Positions 9,579 through 19,353 of a stretch of DNA of 23,930 nt are shown piece after piece. The notes below the pieces were generated by a model. The model was given only the letters and a program-made list of their open reading frames with translations. It had not been told where the DNA came from and searched no databases. A program made the translations under genes and the position numbers. The stretch's first letter is position 1, and every line of letters begins with the position of its first letter. Source of the stretch: Chara braunii (taxonomy: Eukaryota; Streptophyta; Charophyceae; Charales; Characeae); assembly GCA_003427395.1 (NCBI GenBank), contig BFEA01000571.1, forward strand, positions 907,572-931,501, given 5' to 3'.

Positions 9579-9710
9579 GAACCGAGAGCTCAGGGCCAAT
9601 AGAAGAGAGGGGACCAGGAAGGAAAAGCAGTAGTGAGATGGGTGTAGGAACCGAGAGCTCAGGGCCAATAGAAGAGGGGACCAGGAAGGAAAAGCAGTAG
9701 TGAGATGGGT
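9579..9710. repeat. 69-bp tandem duplication
   Basis: 9579-9647 and 9648-9710 share GAACCGAGAGCTCAGGGCC at the start and AGCAGTAGTGAGATGGGT at the end. The second copy lacks a few bases in the AGAAGAG(AG)GGG stretch but is otherwise nearly identical. Purine-rich. Confidence 0.9.
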
Positions 9711-10233
9711 TTTAGAAAGGTTCCATGAGGGGTACCGAGAGGCAGGAACCAAAAAGGCCTGAAAGAGGAAGGAAAGGCCAGAAAAGGAGAAAGGGTTGGA
9801 AAAAAGGGGGCTTATCAGACTGGAAGTGCAGTGGACGAGTACTTTCCCCCCCCCAGCCTATAGCCGGGGCCTATTCTATGTGCCTGTTCGGCCTGTGGGA
9901 CAAGGCTGTTGGCCTGATCTCACAGGCCGTGTGTTAGTCCAGTTCGGTAGCAGTGTCAGTACCAGTCAGTCAGCTGGGGGTATACCCCCCCTGCATTCTG
10001 TTTCATTGCTCATTCTACACTTATGCATTGCCGAGACTTGGAGTACACTACAGTGTGAGTCTATGGTGTGTGTTGTGTGCTATCACTGCCATGCTTGACC
10101 GGCCTTCCAGCTCCAACCTCATCGCCACTGTCCTCCTCCTCCTCCACGGATGGGATCTGCCATCCAGACATGATCGTGGTCCAGGAACCGACTACCAGCA
10201 AAGGGGGGGCACTTACTCTTTAATTTTCTTTCC

Positions 10234-10236
<3 letters not shown>

Positions 10237-10263
<27 letters not shown>
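10237..10263. repeat. poly(T) tract, 27 bases
   Basis: An uninterrupted T run. It could be the reverse-strand tail of a retroelement extending to the right; the adjacent sequence beginning at 10271 recurs in part at 11698. Confidence 0.9.
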
Positions 10264-10268
<5 letters not shown>

Positions 10269-12451
10269 GGGCCCAGTGCCCAAGGCTCATTGCATACACC
10301 GCAGACACACGCCTCTTCCCATCAGGGCTGGAAGAGCCTTGGCCACTGCTCCCATAGAGACAGCTTTCCTGTACGACAAGAATGAAGATTGAGCGCTGAA
10401 GATTGATTGCTTCCCCAGGAGGGAAGGATTAACTCAGCCCCATGGACAATCGACTTCTACCCTACTATACTGAACCACCAATGATCAGTCCCTACAAAGC
10501 AAGATTTCGGGGGGTATATAGCAGGGCAAAGCAATCAAGCACATCCCAGGACCCAGTCACAAACCCTAATTGAATATGACCCACAGTAAATGAACTCAAA
10601 GCTTATCAAGAGAGGAAGAATTCAGCAATCAAGGAAAATCAACACACATGAAGGGAAGGGGGAGAGAGAACAAACACAGAGACCACAGGCACCGCCTCCC
10701 AACCCCTTGCTACAGCCTCTCTTCCTCCCCCCGAATCCCACGGGAACAACTCATCAGCACGCCACCCCAAAGTGCATCGCCAGGTCGGCATCTTCCCATG
10801 CACAGCAAAACTTTCAAGAAAGAACCCTCGGCTACCCTTTTTTTGAAAGAAACATCACAGGGCGACCAACTCTGGGAGGTCATAAGAGTAACCTGCAAGA
10901 GTTGGGCCTCACCCATTTGTGATGGCTCCAATCTCTCGGTGGGGTGCTGCACCTGCTGCAAAACGGGTGCAGTGCCCCATTCAACAAGACCAGAGCATGA
11001 ATATCCATAGGAAGACAGAATTGACTGCGGTCTTGTTGAGGGGATTAAGTCCTCCTGACACATTGCCCACGTATCGTCTCATCCTCTTTGAGTCAAGAGG
11101 ATGCAGAAGGGGAATTGGTCGTGTTGTCCTGTGACTATTCTTGGTACCACAGCAAATCGTCGGGGACTGATATGAAAAAAATGTCAGTAGGCCAGGGGCG
11201 AACAAAACCGAGCACTGGAAAAATGAGAGCATATGTGTCGCATTTGCGCTAGAATTTGTTTGACAGGCTTCTTGTTTTATTTTTCTAATATTTTCCCCTC
11301 GTACAACGACATGCACCCTAGATCCATAAATGTTCTCCATTTTTCCCTTTTTTGGAAGGAGATGGGAGTGAAAAATTGCCAGAGGGATTCTTAATTTTGG
11401 TGGCTCTGTCCCTGGGGCCGTGCACCCCTGCTAGACCCCACATGACCACAGCCCCTTGTTAAACCACCTCTGTCCTTCCACCTTTCCCGGGATTGCACCA
11501 GTACACACAGGCGCGGCAGGTCAGTTTGGCCTCGGGATAAACTAAGCTGGCTGCCCCTGGTAGGGCCAACCCCGCAAGACTTCAGCTGCCCACTTTCAGG
11601 CAAAAATTAGGTTCGACAAATATATTTGGAGCCTGGTGGCTCAAAAGGCATGCAATCGCAGATAGCTGGGTGCAGTGGTGTTAGTTAAAAAAACCCACCC
11701 AGTGCCCAAAGCTCACATCCAAGGCATGATGATAGGACACCCACTGCATCCTGCAACCAGGGCGCCTCTTGCCATCCCAAAGTCATCCCTTTTTTTTTTT
11801 TTTTTGGTGCATTTTTTATACAAAAGCCCAGGGTGCTGTAGAGGCCACGGACCATACCCACAGTAATCGCTGGCAGCGGCAGCCGATGGTTGTCCTGACA
11901 GGATAGGCCACCTTGCCTACCCTTCTCCACGTCAATTCTCCCAGCGCACCCCCTATCCCTACTATCTTACCTCAGTGTGACCAGCACTCAGGACCATGTC
12001 ATCCTCGCACAGGGGCCATGCTACCGGTAGTCTTCTCTGTATCGATCCAATTTTAATGGATGTCCCAAAGGACAGAAGCCAGAGCTTTATAAAGGAGGAT
12101 AACTCCATTTTGGCCGTTCCCCAATCCAGGCTTCAAAGACCTGACACAACACCCCATAGAAGCCCACCCCATAGCAGCAGCCCATGTACATAGGAAGTGG
12201 TCAAGGGCCTTTGCCACATAGTAGTGCTTAATCTGAACCACAAACATTCAACCCAACAAAATAGCTACACCTGCGCCCAGCAAGTAAGAATTCACCATGG
12301 CCAACACAGCATTAGTTATGATCAATCTTCACAAGACTTAGTNGCAATGTTGTACGGTTAACATGATATGCAACAGTGCATATCAGACATACACAGTGGT
12401 CAGTCATCTACTTATGTGCCATGCACCCAACATTGGATCGGCCACACTAGT

Positions 12452-12607
12452 CTGCTCGTCTACGTATGTGCATGCATATAGCAATGCATCAACGATGCTG
12501 CAACGCAGCACTGAGTTGGAAAGCAATGCCTGCTCGTCTACCTATGTGCATGCATCTTGCAATGCAATAACCATGCCGGTTTGCAGCAGCGGGTTGGAAA
12601 GCAACAC
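12452..12607. repeat. 78-bp tandem duplication downstream of panC
   Basis: 12452-12529 and 12530-12607 share CTGCTCGTCTAC, TATGTGCATGCAT, GCAATGCA and GTTGGAAAGCAA in the same order with the same spacing, and diverge in between. On the panC strand it lies just beyond the stop codon and may fall in the 3' UTR. Confidence 0.85.
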
Positions 12608-12715
12608 TGCAATTCAATTGGANCTCGGTGTCTACTCCATGAGATCTAGCAAAAGAACCTGGGTTAAGAAAATGCCAAGCAGGTTTCACGTTCAGCTCTG
12701 TTGTCACCCTCGTCG

Positions 12716-13909
12716 TCATCGTCGTTCTACTCCTTGTTCGCTTGTCAGTTCCACATTATCGATCAGTCGGACTGACCCAAACCATGCAGCTACTGCAATG
12801 ACATCAGGTCTGTCCACCGTCACAAGTGGCTGGAGCGTGTCCTGGTCGATGCATTCAACATAGTCCATTCTTCCACCTGCAGCACAGATCGATCCCTTGA
12901 CCTTCTCTGTCAGGTTGGTGGAACTTGCCTCTCCTTTGGTGTAGGCTTCCAGAGCCTCCCTCAGAGACCTGCTGATGGACAGGGCCCTTTGTCTTTCCTC
13001 CGGTGACANTCGGACATTTCGGCTGCTCATGGCCAGCTCGTCCACCTCCCTCACAAGAGGACAGCCTACAACATGCACAGCCATATCCAAGTCCCTCACC
13101 ATGCGACCAATCAGGCGNCATTGTTGATAGTCTTTCTTCCNGAAAACAGCAACATCAGGCTCCACGATGTGGAACAGCTTGGCAACAACTGTTGCAACAC
13201 CGCGGAAAAATAAGGGCCGCGAGCGGCCACAAAGTGGTTGCTGAAGCCGCTCCACTGTCACCCAAGTCTCGTGTTTGGATCCTGATCCCTGATTATCGCT
13301 GCCTGCTTCTAGGCATGAGATTGCAGATGACCTCCTGCCACCACTGCCAGGTTCCACCTCTCCGCCCGAGCAACCATGGGGCTCCAACTCCTCTTCCCTC
13401 TTCTCCTGATGGCCTTGCCTTGTCGCATCATCATGAAGGCCATGGCCATGATCAATGTGTGTTGTCGTCTGCTGTTGATCCGCTTGACGGCTATGGTTGT
13501 TGTACTCATACAGGTTGCTGNGAAGAAAGACAACATCTACGTCTAGCAAACGGAGNTTAGCCAGATCTGCATCTATATCCTGGGGATATGTGTCAAGATC
13601 TTCGCCAACAGCAAACTGGCTGGGATTGACATAGATTGACACCACAACCTTGTTTGCCCATCTTTTAGCTTCGTGAACAAGTGACAGATGTCCTTCATGC
13701 AGAAAGCCCATTGTGCAGACAAGACCCACATTCCTGCCTGCTCTCTTCACTTGCCTTGTCCATGCCCTCATCTCCTGCTTTCCCTTCAGTATCTCCATTG
13801 GGTAGCCAAACAGTTGCTCAAGCTCCTTGTCCCCGCTCTCCTCCCTCTTCTCCTCCCCCCCCCCCCCCCCCCCCCGCCCCTCTCTCGCTCTCCCTCTCTC
13901 CCGCCCCAC
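12716..13909 (-). CDS. panC: pantothenate synthetase (pantoate--beta-alanine ligase)
   Basis: It joins pantoate and beta-alanine using ATP to make pantothenate, AMP and pyrophosphate, the last step of vitamin B5 synthesis; plant enzymes are cytosolic dimers. The frame has 397 codons. Family marks are MGFLHEGH (67-74, the HIGH-type ATP motif with both His), VNPSQF (94-99), [11 protein letters not shown] (236-246), KKDYQQ (258-263, with the Lys expected to bind ATP) and MSSRN (294-298). [10 protein letters not shown] (213-222) and [11 protein letters not shown] are typical of the plant form, not the bacterial one. The best start is codon 38 (13798, [15 protein letters not shown]), which matches the usual N-terminus and gives 360 aa; the upstream part is coded by a G run and low-complexity DNA. 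Cys65 replaces the usual Pro before TMG. Residues 139-212 form a hydrophilic insert, longer than in the plant enzymes of about 310 aa. Five codons contain N. No intron is needed to read the core. Confidence 0.93.
   Translation of the reverse strand: MGRERGRAREGRGGGGGGEEKREESGDKELEQLFGYPMEILKGKQEMRAWTRQVKRAGRNVGLVCTMGFLHEGHLSLVHEAKRWANKVVVSIYVNPSQFAVGEDLDTYPQDIDADLAXLRLLDVDVVFLXSNLYEYNNHSRQADQQQTTTHIDHGHGLHDDATRQGHQEKREEELEPHGCSGGEVEPGSGGRRSSAISCLEAGSDNQGSGSKHETWVTVERLQQPLCGRSRPLFFRGVATVVAKLFHIVEPDVAVFXKKDYQQXRLIGRMVRDLDMAVHVVGCPLVREVDELAMSSRNVRXSPEERQRALSISRSLREALEAYTKGEASSTNLTEKVKGSICAAGGRMDYVECIDQDTLQPLVTVDRPDVIAVAAWFGSVRLIDNVELTSEQGVERR
13855..13875. repeat. poly(C) tract, 21 bases
   Basis: A pure C run on the plus strand, read as poly-Gly in the panC frame upstream of the preferred start. 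Homopolymers of this size are error-prone and length-variable, which argues against a coding role for the 37-residue extension. Confidence 0.95.
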
Positions 13910-14830
13910 GTGAACAATACCTGCGCTGGTACTTCCCTACCTTCCTCAGTTGCCTTGTGCGCATGCTTTGCCCCTGCACAANACGCACAATCACTCACCG
14001 CACACAGAATGTTGCATTTGTTTGTCCATGAGTGGATGGAACACATAAATGAGTTTCATTGAGNTGTCCCCTCAATTCACTATGACTAGAGATCCTCGCA
14101 TCACAACCATGGTTGCTGGTTAGGGAAGGATGCCACTGAAGACCAACACTGTGAGTTAGGTAGCCATTGCCATTGGTAGGTAGGCAGTGGCTTCCCCCGA
14201 CAACCACAGTTCCTGAGCATGTCTGACTGTATGTCAAGGCCACACAGCCAGCCGGTACTTGACAAAACAAGATGGTGTGCACACACATTAAAAAAAAATA
14301 AAAAAATAAAAAAATAAAAAAAATGCTGTAGCAGCTGTACACATGCTCTCTCTGATTGGATGGCAAGTAGGGTCCTCCTCACAGGCCTGCAACATACTGT
14401 GCCACTGTTCTTTTTCCACACCTGCCAATGTTCCAATGACAGGTGGTAGCTGCAATCCACACTCTGGCACCCCATATCTCTTCTCCATTTTTTAAGTGTT
14501 GCTATAGAATCGGTGACGCTGCATGCGAGGACTTTCTCTACTGGATTTGACCGGATTGTGGTCAGATTCAATCGGAAAAGTTACAGTTTCAGTATGGCCA
14601 CAGGCGATGCTGCGACTACCTTTCTTGTGCACCTTCTCCTCTCTCACTCCTGAGGATTTCACATCAAAACTCCTGAACACACTTTGGAGAGCCTGTTGCT
14701 TATGTGGAGCCATAGCAGCGATCCAATCCAAGCCGTTTTGTCAACAAGGTAACACAGCAAACAGGACATTTTCCCTGAGGCTACTCTGCAAAGACATGGT
14801 TTATTCCCACCAGACTTTCGCTGAGTTAGC
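13910..14830. other. panC upstream region, no gene recognised
   Basis: This holds the presumed 5' UTR and promoter of panC, read leftward. A CT-rich stretch at 13876-13910 borders the gene. No TATA box or other promoter element could be placed with confidence. An A-rich (A6-8 T)n tract is at 14290-14323. ORFs here have no family motifs. Confidence 0.5.
14290..14323. repeat. A-rich (AAAAAAAT)n tract
   Basis: Runs of seven to eight A separated by single T, four to five units. It could be a retroelement tail, but no A/B box or LINE sequence was found in the preceding 300 bases. Confidence 0.85.
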
Positions 14831-14840
14831 ACGCACAAAA

Positions 14841-14920
14841 TAGCACAGAATAGCGCAGAATAGTACAGAATAGCACAGAATAGCACAGAATAGCACAGAA
14901 TAGCACAGAAATGCACAGAA
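14841..14920. repeat. 10-bp minisatellite, consensus TAGCACAGAA
   Basis: Eight 10-base units lie head to tail. Units 4 to 7 are identical, and units 1 to 3 and 8 differ from the consensus by zero to two bases (TAGCGCAGAA, TAGTACAGAA, ATGCACAGAA). Degenerate units extend a little on both sides. On the minus strand the 30-base super-period translates as a repeating CYSVLFCAIL, which is a by-product, not a gene. Confidence 0.95.
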
Positions 14921-14930
14921 TAACAGAAGA

Positions 14931-15953
14931 GAGTAGCAAAGGAGAGCAGAAATTTCCCTTGAGGTCACCTGATGTCTTAAACCACCAGTACACCCGGGTC
15001 TAGAAACNTTCCACTGCGCGCCAAGCTTTGCCGATCCGCCAGCGGCACACATCTTTCCGTTTTTGGCTGGTGCCGCCAGCCACTGTGGTCTGGTAGGCCC
15101 GAGACGGGAAATTTTTCGGAGTAGGCGGTGAAACTTTNTCAGCAAGGTTGGGGCCGTGTACTGGCGATCANNNGCCTCAAGCCTATTTTGATGGACCTGT
15201 TGCTTCACTGACCGTGGGGTTTCCAAAGCGCAGTTGTTGGGGGCTAAGCTTGGGTGCGGACTCTGCGGAGGCTGCCGACCATGGTTGGCTACGTTCCAAT
15301 CCAACATCAGTGGCCACAAATTCTCTTGTGCCTGTGGCAGGTTTCTACTATCGTCTTAACCCCCCAAAACCAAAAACGTACATACNTTCTACTCAAATTA
15401 CCTCTGGATCTGTTTCTTTTACCGACTTTTCATTTTTCAGATGTGATGTCTGAGAGAGACACTGTTCTCCGATGTTTGCAGCATTTCAAGTTTTCAAAAG
15501 TTCCAGAAAAANAAACTTTTGCCTCAGGATCCGATCCAAATTCGCAACCAAAATCAAGGGAAAAAAAAAGAAAAAGAGGAAATTGGAGCGGCGCAGAGAA
15601 GATTAGGCGCTGATCCGACATTACATAAAAAGAGAAAAAACAAGAAAGTCCCTAAAAAGAAGGCAACAGGTCGGACGGAGCGGAAAAGCAAACTGGGACC
15701 CCACAGAGCNGGGTTCNGTGGGTCTTTCCCAACTACCGCNGCGGGTTTCTTTGGGCTTCTACGAAGTTGGACGTTCCTGTGGTCCGCCGTATGGCTTGGC
15801 CTCCCGATGTGGGTGACACAGACGTACCTGCTCAGGAAGGGTGGACATAGAAAAGGCCAACACATTTTCACGGCAACTTTCTAGGTAGGGGTAGGGGTCC
15901 TTGAGCCTTCNATGTTACGTAGTGTCTTTGGGCCGTTCATCACGGGCTACGCG
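14931..15953. other. no recognisable gene
   Basis: Frames are broken and ORFs up to 172 codons depend on the minisatellite or on simple Lys-rich stretches (15545-15665). Several N positions occur, including NNN at 15171-15173. Part of it (about 15510-15560) recurs, diverged, after the gap at 16500-16560. Confidence 0.5.
15510..15565. repeat. diverged dispersed repeat, left copy
   Basis: It shares AACTTTTGCCT, GGxTCC, AAATT, AACCAAA and CAAGGGAAAAAA-like blocks, in order, with 16502-16555 on the other side of the N gap. Confidence 0.55.
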
Positions 15954-16430
15954 NNNNNNNNNNNNNNNNNNNNNNNNNNNNNNNNNNNNNNNNNNNNNNN
16001 NNNNNNNNNNNNNNNNNNNNNNNNNNNNNNNNNNNNNNNNNNNNNNNNNNNNNNNNNNNNNNNNNNNNNNNNNNNNNNNNNNNNNNNNNNNNNNNNNNNN
16101 NNNNNNNNNNNNNNNNNNNNNNNNNNNNNNNNNNNNNNNNNNNNNNNNNNNNNNNNNNNNNNNNNNNNNNNNNNNNNNNNNNNNNNNNNNNNNNNNNNNN
16201 NNNNNNNNNNNNNNNNNNNNNNNNNNNNNNNNNNNNNNNNNNNNNNNNNNNNNNNNNNNNNNNNNNNNNNNNNNNNNNNNNNNNNNNNNNNNNNNNNNNN
16301 NNNNNNNNNNNNNNNNNNNNNNNNNNNNNNNNNNNNNNNNNNNNNNNNNNNNNNNNNNNNNNNNNNNNNNNNNNNNNNNNNNNNNNNNNNNNNNNNNNNN
16401 NNNNNNNNNNNNNNNNNNNNNNNNNNNNNN
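15954..16430. other. assembly gap (477 N)
   Basis: An uninterrupted run of N. The ORFs that seem to cross it have no sequence support. Confidence 1.
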
Positions 16431-16960
16431 CTGTTTCGAGAACTGCTAAAGTTGCCTATTCCAAACGCTACCGGTGGGTGTGACCCAAAAGCCATAATAC
16501 AAACAACTTTTGCCTGAGGGTCCTGTCGAAATTACTAACCAAATTCGAGGGAAAAAATGAAAGCGAGAGTATTGGTAGCAGGGTCATAAAATGTTGTACG
16601 CTGAAATTCGTTAAATAAAGCACATACGTTGCACTCGAAGACGACGTAACCCGTACGTCGTTCTATTTGTTTTTTTGGGTGAAGACGGTAGTCGCAGCCC
16701 ATGTCCAGCATGTATACAGCCCCGAGCTACGTAGGCTGTTAGGGATAGTGATGTTTTAACGTGGCAGAACTAACACCATAACAAAGAAGAGGAGACAAGA
16801 GGGGGGAGAGAACACAAGTCCAGAGAGCAGCAAAGAGAAATAGCACACAATAGTCTATCATTATAGCATATGAAAAATGCAAGGAGAACACCATCCCGTG
16901 CCAGTGCTTCAGACCAGGTGCTACAAGATGCCTTCACCAGGAATAGTCAGCAGAGCCGAG
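16431..16960. other. no recognisable gene
   Basis: No frame is open for a useful length. 16502-16555 is the right copy of the diverged repeat mentioned at 15510. A single AATAGCACAC unit at about 16838 resembles the nearby minisatellites. Confidence 0.5.
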
Positions 16961-17040
16961 AATAGCAGAGAATACCAGAGAATACCACAGAAGGGCAGAG
17001 AAGGGCAGAGAAGGGCACAAAATACCAGAGAAGGGAGATG
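16961..17040. repeat. 10-bp minisatellite, consensus AATACCAGAG / AAGGGCAGAG
   Basis: Eight 10-base units: one AATAGCAGAG, two AATACCAGAG, one AATACCACAG, then AAGGGCAGAG variants and AATACCAGAG again. The period and consensus match the array at 14841-14920 (AATAGCACAG in this phase), so the two arrays are related. Confidence 0.9.
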
Positions 17041-17116
17041 GCTGGAAGAGCAGGGAACACCACAACTGCACTGCCAAATGAGNGAATAGCACCGTTGANT
17101 GCACCCCAAGAGCCTA

Positions 17117-17170
17117 TAGCTCAGTGGGTACACCCANGAACTGTTGAAATACAGACCCAAGTTCAAACCC
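17117..17170 (+). promoter_or_regulatory. tRNA-like A and B boxes (SINE or tRNA relic)
   Basis: A box TAGCTCAGTGGG at 17117-17128 and B box AGTTCAAACCC at 17160-17170 fit a Pol III internal promoter at near-normal spacing. The acceptor, D and T stems do not pair, so this is not a working tRNA gene. It may be the head of another SINE or an old tRNA pseudogene. The T-rich tract of the LINE tail starts 27 bases further on. Confidence 0.6.
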
Positions 17171-17197
17171 AAATNACCACACTTGATGAGTAAAACC

Positions 17198-17240
17198 ATT
17201 TTTTAATTTNATTTNATTTTATTTTATTTTTATTTTTTAA
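17198..17240 (-). repeat. probable LINE A-rich tail
   Basis: The plus strand reads (A)TTTT repeats with two N. On the LINE strand this is an (AAAAT)n tail following the 3' UTR. It could instead be an unrelated microsatellite. Confidence 0.6.
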
Positions 17241-17784
17241 TTGCGTTCAGTTCATATTGCAAAAATTCGATAAAGAGGCCGGGGATCCTCACAATTCGAC
17301 ACGGGGTTATCCCGGCAGCATCAGCCTGTTTAGCTTATAGTCACATAGCTCCACATTTCACTTCCCTAGTTAACTCTGTCAACTTTTCTGGACCCTATAT
17401 GTCTCATCTCTACCCTTATCCCATCCGTCCTACTTACCCTACCCCGGGACCTATCATTGGTCCGGACCCGGCCTACATCGGCCGGGAGGAACTCTTGTTC
17501 CCTTTTTCTGGCGCTGGCACTCTCCCACCCCCCTACCCTGCGCAATCTACTGTGATCGCCGACTGGAACCGAGTGCACCTGGTTCTTGAAGCAAATAAAA
17601 CCTCCACCAGGCTAAAAAGCCACACAAACCGAAAAATGCTGATCTAATCCTACCTATTCCCTGTAACAAAAGGACAACCACCAGGCTTAAAGGCCGCACA
17701 ATCCAAAGTACTAAGCTCACACTGTCCTACTTCACAGGAGAAATTCCCTACCCTCTCCCTCTGGTCTGTTGACCTTCAGGGACC
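17241..17784 (-). other. LINE 3' untranslated region
   Basis: It lies between the ORF2 stop and the A-rich tail and has no coding frame of note. A short internal duplication is visible: CCACCAGGCT followed by AAA(A)AGCC(A/G)CACAA-like sequence at about 17604-17635 and again at 17678-17710, period 74. Confidence 0.6.
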
Positions 17785-19300
17785 TCATCTCAACGAATTG
17801 GTGGTCTCCAGTCTACCCTGTGGAGAGATGTTGGCCAACTCTCCTCCCCGAGCCCATGTTTCTTCAAACCACCTCAAGCCAGCTCTTGTATTACCTCTTT
17901 GGACTTTACGGATCCAGTCTGCCCTGATCTGAGTCCCAATGAGGCGTCTGAAAATTTTCTCAGCCTGCGGTTCTTGCAGTGGTTNGCCCTGAAACCTTCT
18001 GCCATTCCTGTCCAACCAGATTACCCAGAGCACTGCCAGTCTGGCCACCTGAGCAATGTATTCCCATCCTTTGTAACCTGAGACATCTGGCGGCAAGACC
18101 CCTTGGAGGACCCACCTCTTTCCTGTCAGATTCCTCTTGCCTGAGAAGGCTATCCAGTTCTTCTCCCACCATTTCCACCACTTGTTTGAGACCGGGCAGT
18201 CCCACCATAGGTGTTGCATGGATTCTACCGGCTCCGGACATCTATCGCATTTAGTGATCACGTCCATTCGGCGGTCCTGTAGCCATTTGGCTGTAGGAAC
18301 AGTCAGGTGGGACTGTAGCCAGGCCAGCGAGGCAAGCTTCTGAGATGGCATCTCTTTCAGCTGTACCCAGAGCGATGTCAGTTCCTTCTTGGATGGTGGT
18401 TCCACTTCTGGGCATTGCCTCNGCCATCTTCCCGAGGTGAGTTCGCTTGCATGTGGAAGCTTTGTCTGTTGGTCGAGTACCAGCTGAGATGAGAGTTTGT
18501 CCAGTCCCCAAATTGGGCCGTTGCCCCCTTGCCATCCCCACGCCTGTGGATCTATCTTCATCTGCCGGAGGGGGATTGCATTTGCCACCNCCTCCAGTAC
18601 CTCCGGCTCTCCTGGGCGCCTCGGGGGGAAACTGCAAACACGGATTTCATCCGGGCCATTCAGTCCGTATCTCCAACTGATTCCGGAGATTGCTATCTCT
18701 GGGAGGTTCGGCAGTATCGGCTCGAAGGTCTCCAACCAGCACTTCCCTGTTCCATCTTCACACCATTCTTGCAGTCTGAGGAACTGGGTCTTCTCCCCTT
18801 GGCTGTCAATGTACCACGATCCCACAGGATTGACTTGTTGTGGGCCGATCAGAATTTTCCAAGCCTGGGGGATCCATTCAACCAATTCTNCAAGTCTTGC
18901 TTCTTGATGGGGNAGTTGTCCCAACTTCACTTTCAGCTGGTCAACNGTTATCCAGGAGTTTTTNCAGTCATCCCACAGATCATCGATGGTTGATATCCCC
19001 CTTTGAATCCATCTCATTCCAAAGTGACCAGGCCTGGCATCCGCCACAAACGGAATTCCCTCCCTGTCTTTAATGAAGGGATTGTCGAAAAGATGCTGCT
19101 TTTTGACTTCCTCCTTCGTTACNGGAGGTCTTACCAGGGTAGGCTCCGCCTTCTTCCACGCTGAAATGACGTCTCTCCAGAAGGTAGATTGGATTCGTTT
19201 GCTGACAAAGCTGTCGTGAAAGATCGCTACCCACACGTCGAGTATCTGCTCATCTCCCACTCTTCTGCCAGGATTAGTTCAGCCAGACCAATCCAATCCT
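17785..19300 (-). pseudogene. LINE ORF2, C-terminal part with zinc finger
   Basis: This is the region after the reverse transcriptase. An open frame of 491 codons starts near 19260, where the frame shifts again from the preceding NPKDWIGLAELILAEEW segment. It carries a CX2CX8HX4C zinc finger (Cys338, Cys341, His350, Cys355, in CDRCPEP and HLWWDCP), the type found at the end of plant LINE ORF2 proteins (zf-RVT) and thought to bind nucleic acid. Around it are Trp-rich stretches such as WWKWWEKNW. No RNase H domain is seen. Seven codons contain N. The stop at 17785-17787 looks like the natural end. Confidence 0.8.
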
Positions 19301-19313
19301 TGGGGTTGTCTCT

Positions 19314-19353
19314 TTCTGCTACTCTGTCCACCCTTCTGCTACTCTGTCCACCC
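19314..19353. repeat. 20-bp tandem duplication breaking LINE ORF2
   Basis: 19314-19333 and 19334-19353 are identical 20-base copies. As 20 is not a multiple of three, the extra copy shifts the ORF2 frame and brings in the stop that ends the reverse transcriptase frame at 19319. Confidence 0.95.

Larger units (their letters stand above)
9165..12451. other. no recognisable gene
   Basis: ORFs up to 134 codons exist on both strands but overlap each other heavily, have odd compositions and show no motif I know. The stretch holds the 69-bp duplication at 9579-9710, a run of 27 T at 10237-10263, a T run at 11790-11806 and two diverged copies of an unknown dispersed repeat (10271-10324 and 11698-11780). 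Poly(T) tracts on the plus strand could be tails of minus-strand retroelements, but no element head was found. Confidence 0.5.

Noticed and set aside
10511-10518. TATATAG as a TATA box
   Set aside because: No credible gene begins downstream, and a lone TATA-like word is expected by chance.
13003-13560. Plus-strand ORF of 185 codons
   Set aside because: It lies opposite the conserved core of pantothenate synthetase and has no motif of its own.
14659-15319. Minus-strand ORFs with repeated CYSVLFCAIL
   Set aside because: The repeat is the translation of the 10-bp minisatellite at 14841-14920.
15901-16517. Three ORFs across the N run
   Set aside because: They consist almost entirely of unknown bases.
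14841-17040. CRISPR array
   Set aside because: Units are 10 bases with no spacers, in a eukaryotic context; this is a minisatellite.
18447-19073. Plus-strand ORFs opposite LINE ORF2
   Set aside because: They are antisense shadows of a clear minus-strand coding frame with zinc-finger and RT context.
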